A stretch of DNA of 36,101 nt. Source: Acidobacteriota bacterium. Lineage in GTDB: Bacteria; Acidobacteriota; Vicinamibacteria; Vicinamibacterales; UBA2999. Below, in pieces: positions 6,864-14,281 of this stretch (position 1 is the stretch's first letter; each line of letters begins with the position of its first letter). The notes under the pieces were generated by a model, which was given only the letters and a program-made list of their open reading frames with translations, was not told the origin of the DNA and did not search any database. The translations under genes and the position numbers were made by a program. The stretch is from the NCBI GenBank assembly GCA_009694735.1, contig SHUG01000015.1, forward strand, positions 1-36,101. Reading direction: 5' to 3'.

Positions 6864-8069
6864 GATGTCCTTCAACCCGTGCCCGCGGATCAGGAAGAAC
6901 GTCGCCACCGACGCCAGCACCAGGCCGTTGACCATCAACACCGTCGGAGCGGATCCCACCTGTGTCACCAGCCACCCGCTGGCCAGCCCGCCCAGCGGCG
7001 AGCCACCGCGAAACGCCACCATGTAGATGCTGACCACCCGGCCGCGCAGTTCAGCGGGGGCGAGCAGTTGCGTCAGCGACGTGGTGAGCGAGAAGCACAT
7101 CACCAGCAGCGCGCCGGCGATGAACAGGATGGCCGCGCTCAGCATCGGTGTTCTCGACAGCGAGAACGCCGCCATCGCGAAGCCGAACAATCCGAGGCAC
7201 ACCAGCAGCATCCGGCCGATGTGCTTGTGCTTGCCGATCCACGCCACGATCAGCGCGCCGGTGACCGCGCCCGCGCCCGAGCAGGTCATCAGCCACGAAT
7301 AGAAACCGACATCCTGCTGGAACACATCCTTGGTGATGACCGGCAGGAAAGTGAGCAGCGGCAGGCCCAGGAAGGCGCCGATGAAGCCGAGTGCCGTGAC
7401 CGACATCAGGTTGCGCGAATTCCGGACGTAGCGGAGGCCGTCCTTCATCTGCTCCATCATGTTGGTGGTCGCCGCGGGCGGCACGTGGATGTTGCGTAAG
7501 GCGAGAATCGCCGCGATCACAAACAGGAACGAGATGCCGTTCAGCCCGAAGCACGCCACCATGCCGACCGTGGCGAGCGCGGTGCCGGCGACGATCGGGC
7601 CGATCACGCGCGCCAGGTTGAACTGGATCGAGTTGAGCGCGATGGCGTTGGGCAGATGGTCCTTGCTGACGAGCGTGGGGATCAGCGACTGATAGGCGGG
7701 CCCGCCGAAGGCCTGGGCGCAGCCCGAGATGAACGACAGCCCGAGGATCATCCAGATCTGGATGCTTTCCGTGTAGACCAGGGCGGCGAGAATGAACGCC
7801 ACCGTCATCTGCGTGACCTGCGAGGTCAGCATCATGTGCCGCCGATCGCGGCGATCGGCGACCACGCCGCCAATCAGCGTGAACAGGAGGATCGGGAGCT
7901 CGCCGACAAAGCTGTCGAGCCCGATGTAGAACGCCGACGCCGACCCCGTCATCGTCACGATCAGCCACGCCTGCGCGATCTTCTGCATCCACGTGCCGAT
8001 GCTCGACGTGAGCGCGCCCAACCACAGGAGCCGGAAGTTGCGATGCGTGAGGGCCACCGCGATGCGCAT
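6861..8069 (-). CDS. MFS transporter, EntS/MFS_3-like exporter (402 aa)
   Basis: The protein is almost wholly hydrophobic, with roughly 12 membrane segments and the cytoplasmic MFS signature GGVVADRRDRRHMM in the loop after segment 2. The opening ALTHRNFRLLWLGALTSSIGTWMQKIAQAWLIV is typical of the MFS_3 group, which includes the enterobactin exporter EntS and many macrolide or drug efflux proteins. The substrate is not predictable. The ATG at 8069 is chosen because it gives this N-terminus. The open frame continues far upstream, but only across the start of the opposite-strand amidase. It is divergent from the amidase with 66 nt between the starts, so their promoters share that gap. Confidence 0.85.
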   Translation of the reverse strand: MRIAVALTHRNFRLLWLGALTSSIGTWMQKIAQAWLIVTMTGSASAFYIGLDSFVGELPILLFTLIGGVVADRRDRRHMMLTSQVTQMTVAFILAALVYTESIQIWMILGLSFISGCAQAFGGPAYQSLIPTLVSKDHLPNAIALNSIQFNLARVIGPIVAGTALATVGMVACFGLNGISFLFVIAAILALRNIHVPPAATTNMMEQMKDGLRYVRNSRNLMSVTALGFIGAFLGLPLLTFLPVITKDVFQQDVGFYSWLMTCSGAGAVTGALIVAWIGKHKHIGRMLLVCLGLFGFAMAAFSLSRTPMLSAAILFIAGALLVMCFSLTTSLTQLLAPAELRGRVVSIYMVAFRGGSPLGGLASGWLVTQVGSAPTVLMVNGLVLASVATFFLIRGHGLKDI

Positions 8070-8121
8070 CGCAGCTTGATTCAATCTGTTTTGCAAGAGC
8101 TTCAATTTTATGCGATTTGGG

Positions 8122-8127
8122 TATGCT
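8122..8127 (+). promoter_or_regulatory. -10-like box directly upstream of the amidase
   Basis: TATGCT lies 8 nt before the ATG at 8136, a distance that would give a leaderless or near-leaderless message. No good -35 hexamer is visible at 16-18 nt, so this is tentative. Confidence 0.35.
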
Positions 8128-8135
8128 AGGCGGCT

Positions 8136-9962
8136 ATGAAGAACATCCACCTCCGCCAAGGCTACGGCGGACAAGTCGACCAGACCAGACGACGATTCAT
8201 GGCCCACTTCGCGGGTGCGGGCCTCGGCACGACGCTGGCGCCAGGCATTTTGTGGGCGCGGATGCAGGACGCCGGCACCCAGCGGGTCAGCCTGGCGATG
8301 GTCACCGAGGCGCTCAAGCTGTCGGGCATCGACCTGACCGAAGAAGAGCGCACGGGCCTGGTGGAAGGCGCCAATCGCAACCTGACCGGCTACGAAGAAA
8401 TCCGCAAGCTCCACATTCCGCCCGATGTCTCGCCGCCCTTTCACTTCAGCCCCCTCGTCGCCGGCTTGACCGTGAACAAAACGAAGCAGCCGTTCCGCCT
8501 GAGCGCGGCGTCGGCCGTGAAGCGCCCGGCCCATCTTGAAGACGTGGCGTTCTGGCCGGTGCGCCACCTCGCCGAACTGGTGCGGACGAAGCAAGTCACA
8601 TCGCTTGAACTGACCGAGATGTACCTGGCGCGGCTCCATCGCTACAACCCGCTGCTCAACAACGTCGTCACCTTCCTCGACGACTACGGCCGCGCCGAAG
8701 CGAAGCGTGCCGACAGCGAAATTGCCGCGGGCAAGTACAAAGGTCCGCTGCACGGTATTCCGTGGGGTGCCAAGGACATCATCTCGGTGAAGGGCCACAA
8801 GACGACGTGGGGGTCGGCGCCGTTTAAGGATCAGGTGCTCGACTACGACGCGAGCGTGGTGGAGATGCTGCGCGACGCTGGGGCGGTGCTGATTGCCAAG
8901 GTGGCCACCGGCGAGCTGGCGGGTGGCGACAACTGGTTTGGCGGGCAGACCAAGAACCCGTGGGATCCCACGCAGGGCTCCAGCGGATCATCGGCCGGGC
9001 CGTCTTCGGCCACCGCCGCCGGGTGTGTCGCGTTTGGCATTGGCACGGAAACCAGCGGATCGATTCTCAGTCCAGCCGCACGGTGTGGCCTGGCCGGCCT
9101 GCGCCCGACCTTCGGCCGCGTCAGCCGGTACGGCGTGATGGCGCTGTCGTGGACGCTGGATCGGCTCGGCCCGATCTGCCGCTACGCCGAAGACACCGCC
9201 ATCGTGATGCAGGCCATCGCCAAGCCCGATGGCCGCGACATGAGCGTGACCGACGTGCCATTCAACTGGGATGCGCGGTTCGACATCAAGAAGCTGAAGG
9301 TCGGCATCATCCAGGATTCGTTCGACGACATCAGCAACGCGTCGGCGAAGGCCAATGCCGAGCAGATGCTCGAAACGCTGCGAGGGCTCGGCATCACCCA
9401 GTTCATTCCGGTGATCGTGCCGGAGTTCTCGGCGAACATCAGCGGCCTCAATGTGGAGCGGACGGCGTATTTCGACGAGCACATTCGCGCCGGCCGCATG
9501 AAGGGCACGCGCGGTGGCAACCAGGCCAATGGCCGCCTGATTCCCGCGCCCGATTACCTGCAGCAACAGCGCGCGCGCATGATGATGATGATCGAGCTGG
9601 CCAAGGCCACCTCGCACGTCGACGTCTACATCGTCGCGTCGAACAACACCGGTGTGGGGGGGCCAGGCCCGCGTGCGGCCGGTGCGCCCGAAACGCCGCC
9701 GGCGCCGCAGCCACAGCGTCCGCAGACGCCCACAGCGCGGCACTTCACCATGGCTAACGCGGCGGGCTATCCGGCCATCAACCTGCCGAATGGTTTCGCC
9801 GATACTGGCAGCCCGACCAACGCGGTGATTTACGGCCAGCCGTATCGCGAGCTCGAGATTATCGCGCTCGCCAAGGCGTATCAGGATGTCGCCGGCTTCC
9901 ACACCAAGAAGCCGGCCAAGCTCGACGCGCCACCCACGCCAACGCAACAGGCCGCCGATTGA
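8136..9962 (+). CDS. Tat-exported amidase-signature hydrolase (608 aa)
   Basis: The protein belongs to the amidase signature family (GatA-like fold), which hydrolyses amide bonds with a Ser-cisSer-Lys triad. The triad is visible as K213 (WGAKDI), the GSSGSSAG segment with the cis-Ser near 283, and the nucleophile S309 in TETSGSI. A twin-arginine signal (QTRRRFMAHFAGAG, residues 16-30) indicates export in folded form. A region of about 100 residues separates the signal from the catalytic domain. An Ala/Pro-rich insert (about 507-530) interrupts the C-terminal part. Oddly, the first 14 codons contain a dispersed hairpin repeat that encodes LRQGYGGQ ahead of the Tat motif. This exported member is unlikely to be the tRNA-dependent GatA. 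A secreted amidohydrolase follows 55 nt downstream. Confidence 0.87.
   Translation: MKNIHLRQGYGGQVDQTRRRFMAHFAGAGLGTTLAPGILWARMQDAGTQRVSLAMVTEALKLSGIDLTEEERTGLVEGANRNLTGYEEIRKLHIPPDVSPPFHFSPLVAGLTVNKTKQPFRLSAASAVKRPAHLEDVAFWPVRHLAELVRTKQVTSLELTEMYLARLHRYNPLLNNVVTFLDDYGRAEAKRADSEIAAGKYKGPLHGIPWGAKDIISVKGHKTTWGSAPFKDQVLDYDASVVEMLRDAGAVLIAKVATGELAGGDNWFGGQTKNPWDPTQGSSGSSAGPSSATAAGCVAFGIGTETSGSILSPAARCGLAGLRPTFGRVSRYGVMALSWTLDRLGPICRYAEDTAIVMQAIAKPDGRDMSVTDVPFNWDARFDIKKLKVGIIQDSFDDISNASAKANAEQMLETLRGLGITQFIPVIVPEFSANISGLNVERTAYFDEHIRAGRMKGTRGGNQANGRLIPAPDYLQQQRARMMMMIELAKATSHVDVYIVASNNTGVGGPGPRAAGAPETPPAPQPQRPQTPTARHFTMANAAGYPAINLPNGFADTGSPTNAVIYGQPYRELEIIALAKAYQDVAGFHTKKPAKLDAPPTPTQQAAD
8151..8175 (+). 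repeat. Dispersed hairpin repeat (QGYGGQ word) in the amidase start
   Basis: TCCGCC-AAGGCTAC-GGCGGA (8152-8171) forms a 6-bp stem with an 8-nt loop. The same word occurs in imuB (13051-13075) and in the PBP-SpoIID gene (23593-23634 and 23659-23686), with a partial copy at 6749-6766. Here it encodes residues between Met1 and the Tat motif. Confidence 0.7.
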
Positions 9963-10005
9963 AGGAAATACGGCCAGACCTCAAGACCTCAAGACCCTCT
10001 TCCGT

Positions 10006-10011
10006 TATCAT
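10006..10011 (+). promoter_or_regulatory. -10-like box directly upstream of the amidohydrolase
   Basis: TATCAT ends 6 nt before the GTG at 10018, compatible with a leaderless message. No convincing -35 is present, and the sequence just upstream is a CTCAAGAC tandem word (9977-9995). Confidence 0.35.
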
Positions 10012-10017
10012 TTACTC

Positions 10018-11736
10018 GTGAAACACCTCACTCTCTCCGCCACCGCTCTCAGTGTCGCTGTTCTGAGCGTTGCCCTGACCGTTGCGCAAACCATCCAGCC
10101 TGCCACCCTCGTGCTGCGGAACGGCAAGGTCGTGACCGTCGACGCCGCGATGCCCGAAGCCCAGGCGATTGCCATTCGGGGCGACCGCATCGAGGCGGTT
10201 GGAACCAATGACAGCATCCAGCGATACATCGGGCCCGCGACCCAGGTCATCGACTTACGGGGACAGCTCGCCATCCCCGGCCTGATCGAAAGTCACGGGC
10301 ACTTCATGGGACTCGGGCAGTCGAAGATGACGCTCGACCTGATGGACGTCAAGAGCTGGGACGAGATCGTTTCGATGGTGGCGGCGGCCGTCAAACAGGC
10401 CCAGCCCGGTGAGTGGATTGTCGGGCGCGGCTGGCACCAGGAGAAGTGGAGCAGTGTCCCCAAGCCCAACATCGAGGGCTTCCCGTTTCACGACGGGCTG
10501 AGCAAGGTGTCGCCGAACAACCCGGTGTTGCTGACGCATGCCAGCGGGCACGCGTCGTTCGTGAACGCCAAGGCGATGGAGCTCTCGAACATCACTGCGG
10601 CGACCCAGAATCCGTCGGGCGGCGAGATCCTGAAGGACGCGGCCGGGCGGCCGATTGGCCTGCTGCGCGAGACTGCCTCGGGCCTGGCGAGCCGCGCGCT
10701 CGACGCCTGGCGTGCGAAGAAGACCGCCGAAGAGCGCGATCTGGATGCGCGCCGCCAGGTTGAGCTGGCCGCCAGGGCGGCTCTCGAGGCTGGCGTCACG
10801 AGCTTTCAAGACGCCGGTTCGAACTTCAACACCATCGACCTCCTGAAGAAGATGGCGGCGGAAGGCAAGCTCGGCATTCGACTGTGGGTCATGGTGCGCG
10901 ACAGCAACGACAACATCCGCGCGAAGTTGCCGCAGTACAAGGCCGTGGGCCTGAGCGACAACCATTTGACGATCGCCGCGATCAAGGTCGTCGCCGATGG
11001 TGCGCTGGGCTCGCGAGGCGCGTGGCTGCTGGCCCCGTACGCCGATTCGGCCGCGAGCGTGGGACTGCCGACCAACTCGCCCGAAAGTATTGCCGAGACG
11101 GCGCGGATCGCCGCCGACAACGGCGTGCAACTGTGCACGCATGCGATTGGCGATCGCGCCAATCGCGAGACGCTGAACGTCTACGAGCGCCTGTTCAAGA
11201 CTCGTCCCGACCTGAAAGACCTGCGCTGGCGAATCGAGCACGCCCAGCACATCAGCGCCGCCGACATCCCGAGGTTTGGACAGCTCGGCGTCATCCCGGT
11301 AATGCAGGCAATCCATGCCACGTCCGATGCGCCGTACGTGCTGGCGCGCCTCGGCGCGCAGCGCGCTGAAGAAGGCGCCTATCCGTGGCAGAAGCTGATG
11401 AAGAGCGGTGCCATCATCGCCAACGGCACCGATGTGCCGGTCGAGCGCATCGACCCGATGGCCAACTTCCACGCCACGATCACCCGCAAGACGAAAGACG
11501 GCGCGGTGTTCTACGGCGATCAGAAGATGTCGCGCGCCGAGGCGCTGAAGTCCTACACGTGGAACGGCGCGTTCGCCGCAAAGGAAGAGACGTTGAAGGG
11601 CTCGCTCGCGGCGGGCAAGCTCGCCGACATCACGGTGCTGTCGAAGGACATCATGACGGTGGCGGAGGATGAGATCCCGTCGACGACGGTGAGTTACACC
11701 ATCGTGGGCGGGAAGGTGGCGTACGAGCGGCAGTAG
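10018..11736 (+). CDS. Exported amidohydrolase-3 family protein, YtcJ-like (572 aa)
   Basis: The signal peptide (residues 1-24, ending TVAQ) is followed by the amidohydrolase small beta domain (LVLRNGKVVTVD, residues 31-42). The TIM-barrel metal ligands are H93 and H95 (SHGHF), a histidine in CTHAIGDRA, IEHAQH and the late aspartate in NGTDVPVE. The long KVVADGALGSRGAW segment is typical of the amidohydrolase-3 group, which includes N-substituted formamide deformylases and YtcJ. Zinc-dependent hydrolysis of an amide-type bond in the periplasm is expected, but the natural substrate is unknown. The GTG start gives the correct signal peptide and lies 6 nt after a TATCAT box. An in-frame ATG at 9886 lies inside the amidase gene and is rejected. 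The gene runs in the same direction as the amidase and may act on related compounds. Confidence 0.85.
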   Translation: MKHLTLSATALSVAVLSVALTVAQTIQPATLVLRNGKVVTVDAAMPEAQAIAIRGDRIEAVGTNDSIQRYIGPATQVIDLRGQLAIPGLIESHGHFMGLGQSKMTLDLMDVKSWDEIVSMVAAAVKQAQPGEWIVGRGWHQEKWSSVPKPNIEGFPFHDGLSKVSPNNPVLLTHASGHASFVNAKAMELSNITAATQNPSGGEILKDAAGRPIGLLRETASGLASRALDAWRAKKTAEERDLDARRQVELAARAALEAGVTSFQDAGSNFNTIDLLKKMAAEGKLGIRLWVMVRDSNDNIRAKLPQYKAVGLSDNHLTIAAIKVVADGALGSRGAWLLAPYADSAASVGLPTNSPESIAETARIAADNGVQLCTHAIGDRANRETLNVYERLFKTRPDLKDLRWRIEHAQHISAADIPRFGQLGVIPVMQAIHATSDAPYVLARLGAQRAEEGAYPWQKLMKSGAIIANGTDVPVERIDPMANFHATITRKTKDGAVFYGDQKMSRAEALKSYTWNGAFAAKEETLKGSLAAGKLADITVLSKDIMTVAEDEIPSTTVSYTIVGGKVAYERQ

Positions 11737-11759
11737 CCCGGCCGGGTGCGTCTTGCCCC

Positions 11760-11787
11760 TTGATCTTCGCCAGACTTTCGCTATAAT
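11760..11787 (+). promoter_or_regulatory. Promoter of the imuA-imuB-dnaE2 cassette
   Basis: TTGATC (11760-11765) and a perfect TATAAT (11782-11787) are 16 nt apart. Transcription would start near 11794, giving a leader of about 23 nt with GAGGTGAG before the ATG at 11817. The -10 box forms the spacer of the palindrome at 11774-11796. Confidence 0.72.
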
Positions 11788-11796
11788 GGCGAAAGT
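11774..11796 (+). promoter_or_regulatory. SOS-type candidate operator over the imuA -10 box
   Basis: ACTTTCGC-N7-GCGAAAGT is a perfect 8-bp inverted repeat whose 7-nt spacer is TATAATG, so the -10 hexamer lies exactly between the arms. A protein bound here would block RNA polymerase. ImuA-ImuB-DnaE2 cassettes in other phyla are usually LexA-controlled, so a LexA-type repressor is the first candidate. The half-site does not match the CTGT, GAAC or GTTC half-sites of well-known LexA groups. Confidence 0.68.
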
Positions 11797-11816
11797 TAAG
11801 CGAACCGAGGTGAGAT

Positions 11817-12677
11817 ATGGCCGTCCGCGCCACCGTAGAAGCCCTGCTCCGAGAGCGAAAACTCGACCGTACCCTCACCTCGGCCATACCCGAACGCCTG
11901 GGCGAAGACGCGGTGTCGCCGCTTGATGTCGAGGCACTGGACCGCGGACTCGCCGGTGGCTTGCCGCGCGGGCAGGTGTCTGAAGTGGTGGGGCCGGCTT
12001 CGTCTGGTCGTACGGGATTGCTTTGGGCCGCGCTGGCTGCCGCCACCCGCCGTGGCGAATCGGTAGCTCTCATTGACACTTTCGATCGCTTCGATCCGCC
12101 TACGGCGGCGGCGTGCGGCATCGTGCTGCCGCGCCTGCTCTGGGTGCGCGGCCAGGCGGTGTCGAAAACCGCGGTGGCCATCGATCCGGCGTGGCTACCA
12201 GGCGTACGCGCGGTCAATGGCCCGGGCACCTTTGTGGAGCGCGTGATCGATCGCGCGATCAAGTCGCTCAACCTGGTGGTGCAGTCGGGCGTATGCACGC
12301 TGGTCGCCATCGATCTGATCGATGTGCCAGCCACGGCGCTACGACGATTGCCGCCCGCCACCTGGTTCCGCATCGAGCGCGCCATCGAAGGCAGCGACAC
12401 GGCCGTCGTCATTCTCGCGGCCCAACCCGTGGCCCGCAGCAGCGGCGGGCGTTCGGTCATGATGGGATCCAGTCGGCGGGGTTCGGCCGTTGGAGAACGC
12501 GGATCCCCGATCCCGGATCCCGGATCCCGGATCCCGGATCCCGGTATCACGTGGAAAGGCGACCACGACCGTTCGCGCCGCTTGGGCGGTGTTCGCTCTG
12601 GCGCGGCCGTCTCGGCGGCCCGGTGGTCGCACGCGCAGCACATCGACGTCAACACGCGCTTCGTTCACGCGGTGTAA
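11817..12677 (+). CDS. imuA: ImuA, RecA-like mutasome accessory protein (286 aa)
   Basis: ImuA proteins are RecA/SulA-related factors that work with ImuB and DnaE2 in damage-induced mutagenesis. This protein opens with ERLGEDAVSPLDVEALDRGLAGGLPRGQVSEVVGPASSGRT. The last part (residues 59-66) takes the place of the RecA Walker A loop but lacks the usual GK[ST], as is common in ImuA. A hydrophobic strand around 84-86 (VALIDTFDRF) corresponds to the next RecA strand. Near residues 227-243 the gene carries a GGATCCC-tandem insert encoding PIPDPGSRIPDPG, in a poorly conserved loop before the C-terminal HIDVNTRF strand. It is the first gene of the cassette, 2 nt ahead of imuB, and sits behind a palindromic promoter. 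Confidence 0.85.
   Translation: MAVRATVEALLRERKLDRTLTSAIPERLGEDAVSPLDVEALDRGLAGGLPRGQVSEVVGPASSGRTGLLWAALAAATRRGESVALIDTFDRFDPPTAAACGIVLPRLLWVRGQAVSKTAVAIDPAWLPGVRAVNGPGTFVERVIDRAIKSLNLVVQSGVCTLVAIDLIDVPATALRRLPPATWFRIERAIEGSDTAVVILAAQPVARSSGGRSVMMGSSRRGSAVGERGSPIPDPGSRIPDPGITWKGDHDRSRRLGGVRSGAAVSAARWSHAQHIDVNTRFVHAV
12496..12546 (+). repeat. GGATCCC tandem repeat inside imuA
   Basis: Four to five consecutive 9-nt units of GGATCCCGG type. It is read in frame as Pro/Asp/Ile-rich peptide and does not break the gene. Related tandems lie in dnaE2 (14517-14592) and between msrP and msrQ (33643-33665). Confidence 0.7.
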
Positions 12678-12679
12678 TC

Positions 12680-14140
12680 GTGTTTGCCGCGCTCTACGCC
12701 CCGTCGATCCCGGCGGCAGCCATCATTGATGTGGCGCGCGCGTTTACGCCGCGCTTCGAGCAGGTCGGTCCGCTCGTGCTGCTCGATGCCGGCGGCCTGT
12801 CGCGCTTGTTCGGTAGTCCGCAGGACCTGGGCACGCACTTGAGCGAGGCATTGACGAAGCATGGCGCCGGTGGCACTGCGCCTCGCGTAGCGATTGCCGC
12901 CACGCAAACCGCCGCAGCGTTGCTCGCGCTCGGCCGCCCCGGCCTGACGGTCGTCGAACCCGGACAAGAAGAGAAGGCACTCGCGCCTCTCAGCATCAGC
13001 GTCCTCGATCGCTATGAGAAGTTGAGGATTTCAAGCTCCAAGCCCCCCACCTTCGCCAAGGCTTCGGCGGGCGAGCAAGCCCCAAGTCCTGAGGTTGGCA
13101 GCGGCTGGCACCACCCTCACCACACGCACCAGGCCAGCCGTCCCAAGCCGCGCGCGCAAGAAAATCGTCAACTCGAGATTCTCACCAAGTGGGGCATTCG
13201 CACGCTCGGCGCGTTTGCCGCCATCGCCGGCCCCGACGTGTTCGAGCGCCTGGGCGATCGCGGCCTGCAGTGGCAGGCGCTGGCGCGTGGGGTGGATGCG
13301 CGTCCGCTGGTGCCGTGGGTGGACGAGGTCCCGTTCGAGGCGGCCCTGGAACTGGAATGGCCGATCGAAGGCCTTGAACCGTTGTCGTTCGTGCTGGCGC
13401 GGCTGTTCGAACCGTTGTCGGAACGATTGGAACTCGCCGATCGCGGCGCCGCCGCGGTCTTCACTTCGCTTCGTCTCACCACCAAGCGGGTGCACACGCG
13501 CACGTTGCCGCTGCCGGCGCCGATGCGCGATGCCAAGACGCTGCGCACGCTGGTGCTGCTCGATCTCGAAACGCATCCGCCCGATGCGCCCATCGATACG
13601 GTGCGCGTGTTCATTGAGCCGACGCCGGGCCGCGTGCTGCAGTGGACGCTGCTCGAACGCGCGCAACCGGCGCCCGAACAGGTGTCCACGCTGATCGCGC
13701 GCCTGAGCGCGCTGATGGGCGATAAGCATGTTGGCTCACCCGTCCTCGTGGATACCTGGAGGCCGGGGGGCTTTGAAATGAGTGATTTTCGATCGTCAAT
13801 TGACGATCGATCGTCGATTGCCAATCGCCAATCTGAAATTGATCGTCAATCGTCAGTCGCCAATCTGCAATCTGCCCTCCGCCGCTTCCGATTTCCCATT
13901 CCCACGCGCGTGCAAGTCCAGGAAGGCCGGCCCATTCGCGTCAATACCGATCGCCAGGGCTGTTCGAGCGGCGCCATCGTCCAGTCGGCAGGACCATGGC
14001 GCACATCGGGCGAGTGGTGGCAGGAAGGGCAGGCGTGGGATCGCGACGAATGGGATGTGGCCATGGCCGACGGCACCATCTATCGGTTAGTAGTGGAGCG
14101 CGGGGTTGGTCAGTGGTTCTTAGAGGGGATCGTCGATTAG
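12680..14140 (+). CDS. imuB: ImuB, Y-family polymerase-like mutasome protein (486 aa)
   Basis: ImuB is a Y-family polymerase homologue without polymerase activity that links ImuA and DnaE2 to the sliding clamp. Consistent with this, the first catalytic Asp region is replaced (MFAALYAPSIP). The segment that holds the second acidic pair in active enzymes reads LLDAGGLSRLFG. The fingers/thumb-like part (LTKWGIRTLGAFAAIAG, helix-hairpin-helix type) and little finger (GLEPLSFVLARLFEPL onward) are recognisable. QWTLLER in the little-finger end is a possible but unproven clamp-binding motif. The GTG at 12680 is used, 2 nt after the imuA stop; the longer frame upstream overlaps imuA. Two repeat inserts occur: an AKASAG hairpin word plus CCAAG words (residues about 118-155) and a CAATC/GATCGTC word cluster (about 367-398). 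Both are in frame. Confidence 0.85.
   Translation: MFAALYAPSIPAAAIIDVARAFTPRFEQVGPLVLLDAGGLSRLFGSPQDLGTHLSEALTKHGAGGTAPRVAIAATQTAAALLALGRPGLTVVEPGQEEKALAPLSISVLDRYEKLRISSSKPPTFAKASAGEQAPSPEVGSGWHHPHHTHQASRPKPRAQENRQLEILTKWGIRTLGAFAAIAGPDVFERLGDRGLQWQALARGVDARPLVPWVDEVPFEAALELEWPIEGLEPLSFVLARLFEPLSERLELADRGAAAVFTSLRLTTKRVHTRTLPLPAPMRDAKTLRTLVLLDLETHPPDAPIDTVRVFIEPTPGRVLQWTLLERAQPAPEQVSTLIARLSALMGDKHVGSPVLVDTWRPGGFEMSDFRSSIDDRSSIANRQSEIDRQSSVANLQSALRRFRFPIPTRVQVQEGRPIRVNTDRQGCSSGAIVQSAGPWRTSGEWWQEGQAWDRDEWDVAMADGTIYRLVVERGVGQWFLEGIVD
13039..13096 (+). repeat. Hairpin word and AAGCCCC words inside imuB
   Basis: The element CTTCGCCAAGGCTTCGGCGGGCGAG (13051-13075, given here in parts as TTCGCC-AAGGCTTC-GGCGGG) is a copy of the dispersed hairpin word. 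AAGCTCCAAGCCCCC before it and CAAGCCCCAAGTCC after it are the same words found in dnaE2. Together they encode a Ser/Pro/Ala linker (about residues 120-139). Confidence 0.68.
13779..13878 (+). repeat. GATCGTC/CAATC word cluster inside imuB
   Basis: About 90 nt of alternating GATCGTCAAT, GCCAATCGCCAATCT and CAATCTGCAATCTG words, AT-richer than the flanks and partly self-complementary (TCAATTGA, CGATCGATCG). It is read in frame as a Ser/Asp/Ile/Gln-rich segment between the little-finger end and the C-terminal domain. Confidence 0.65.
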
Positions 14141-14272
14141 AGGACGCAGAAAGAGTCAGCCATAGAGGACTCAGCGGACACAGAGAAATTCCTTTCTTGC
14201 TGTCACGCTGGGTCGGAACTGTCACGACGCCGTTCGAAAGATTTTGTTTTCTCTGAGTCCTCTGTGGCCCGT
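14141..14272 (+). repeat. CACAGAGG inverted-repeat element, copy 2
   Basis: GCCATAGAGGACTCAGCGGACACAGAGAAA on the left faces TTTTCTCTGAGTCCTCTGTGGCC on the right, an imperfect inverted repeat. It fills the gap between imuB and dnaE2 and resembles the element at 3681-3794. It may have separated two genes that were once adjacent and could affect transcription into dnaE2. Confidence 0.6.
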
Positions 14273-14281
14273 ACGTGACCC

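Noticed and set aside
6559-6864. A 101-aa Cys-rich ORF as a small secreted protein
   Set aside because: It has no signal peptide or ribosome-binding site, crosses the recombinase relic and owes its Cys pattern to the 18-nt tandem repeat.
8070-8798. N-terminal extension of the MFS protein to 645 aa
   Set aside because: The extra part lies antisense to the start of the amidase, is not membrane-like and precedes the standard MFS_3 N-terminus.
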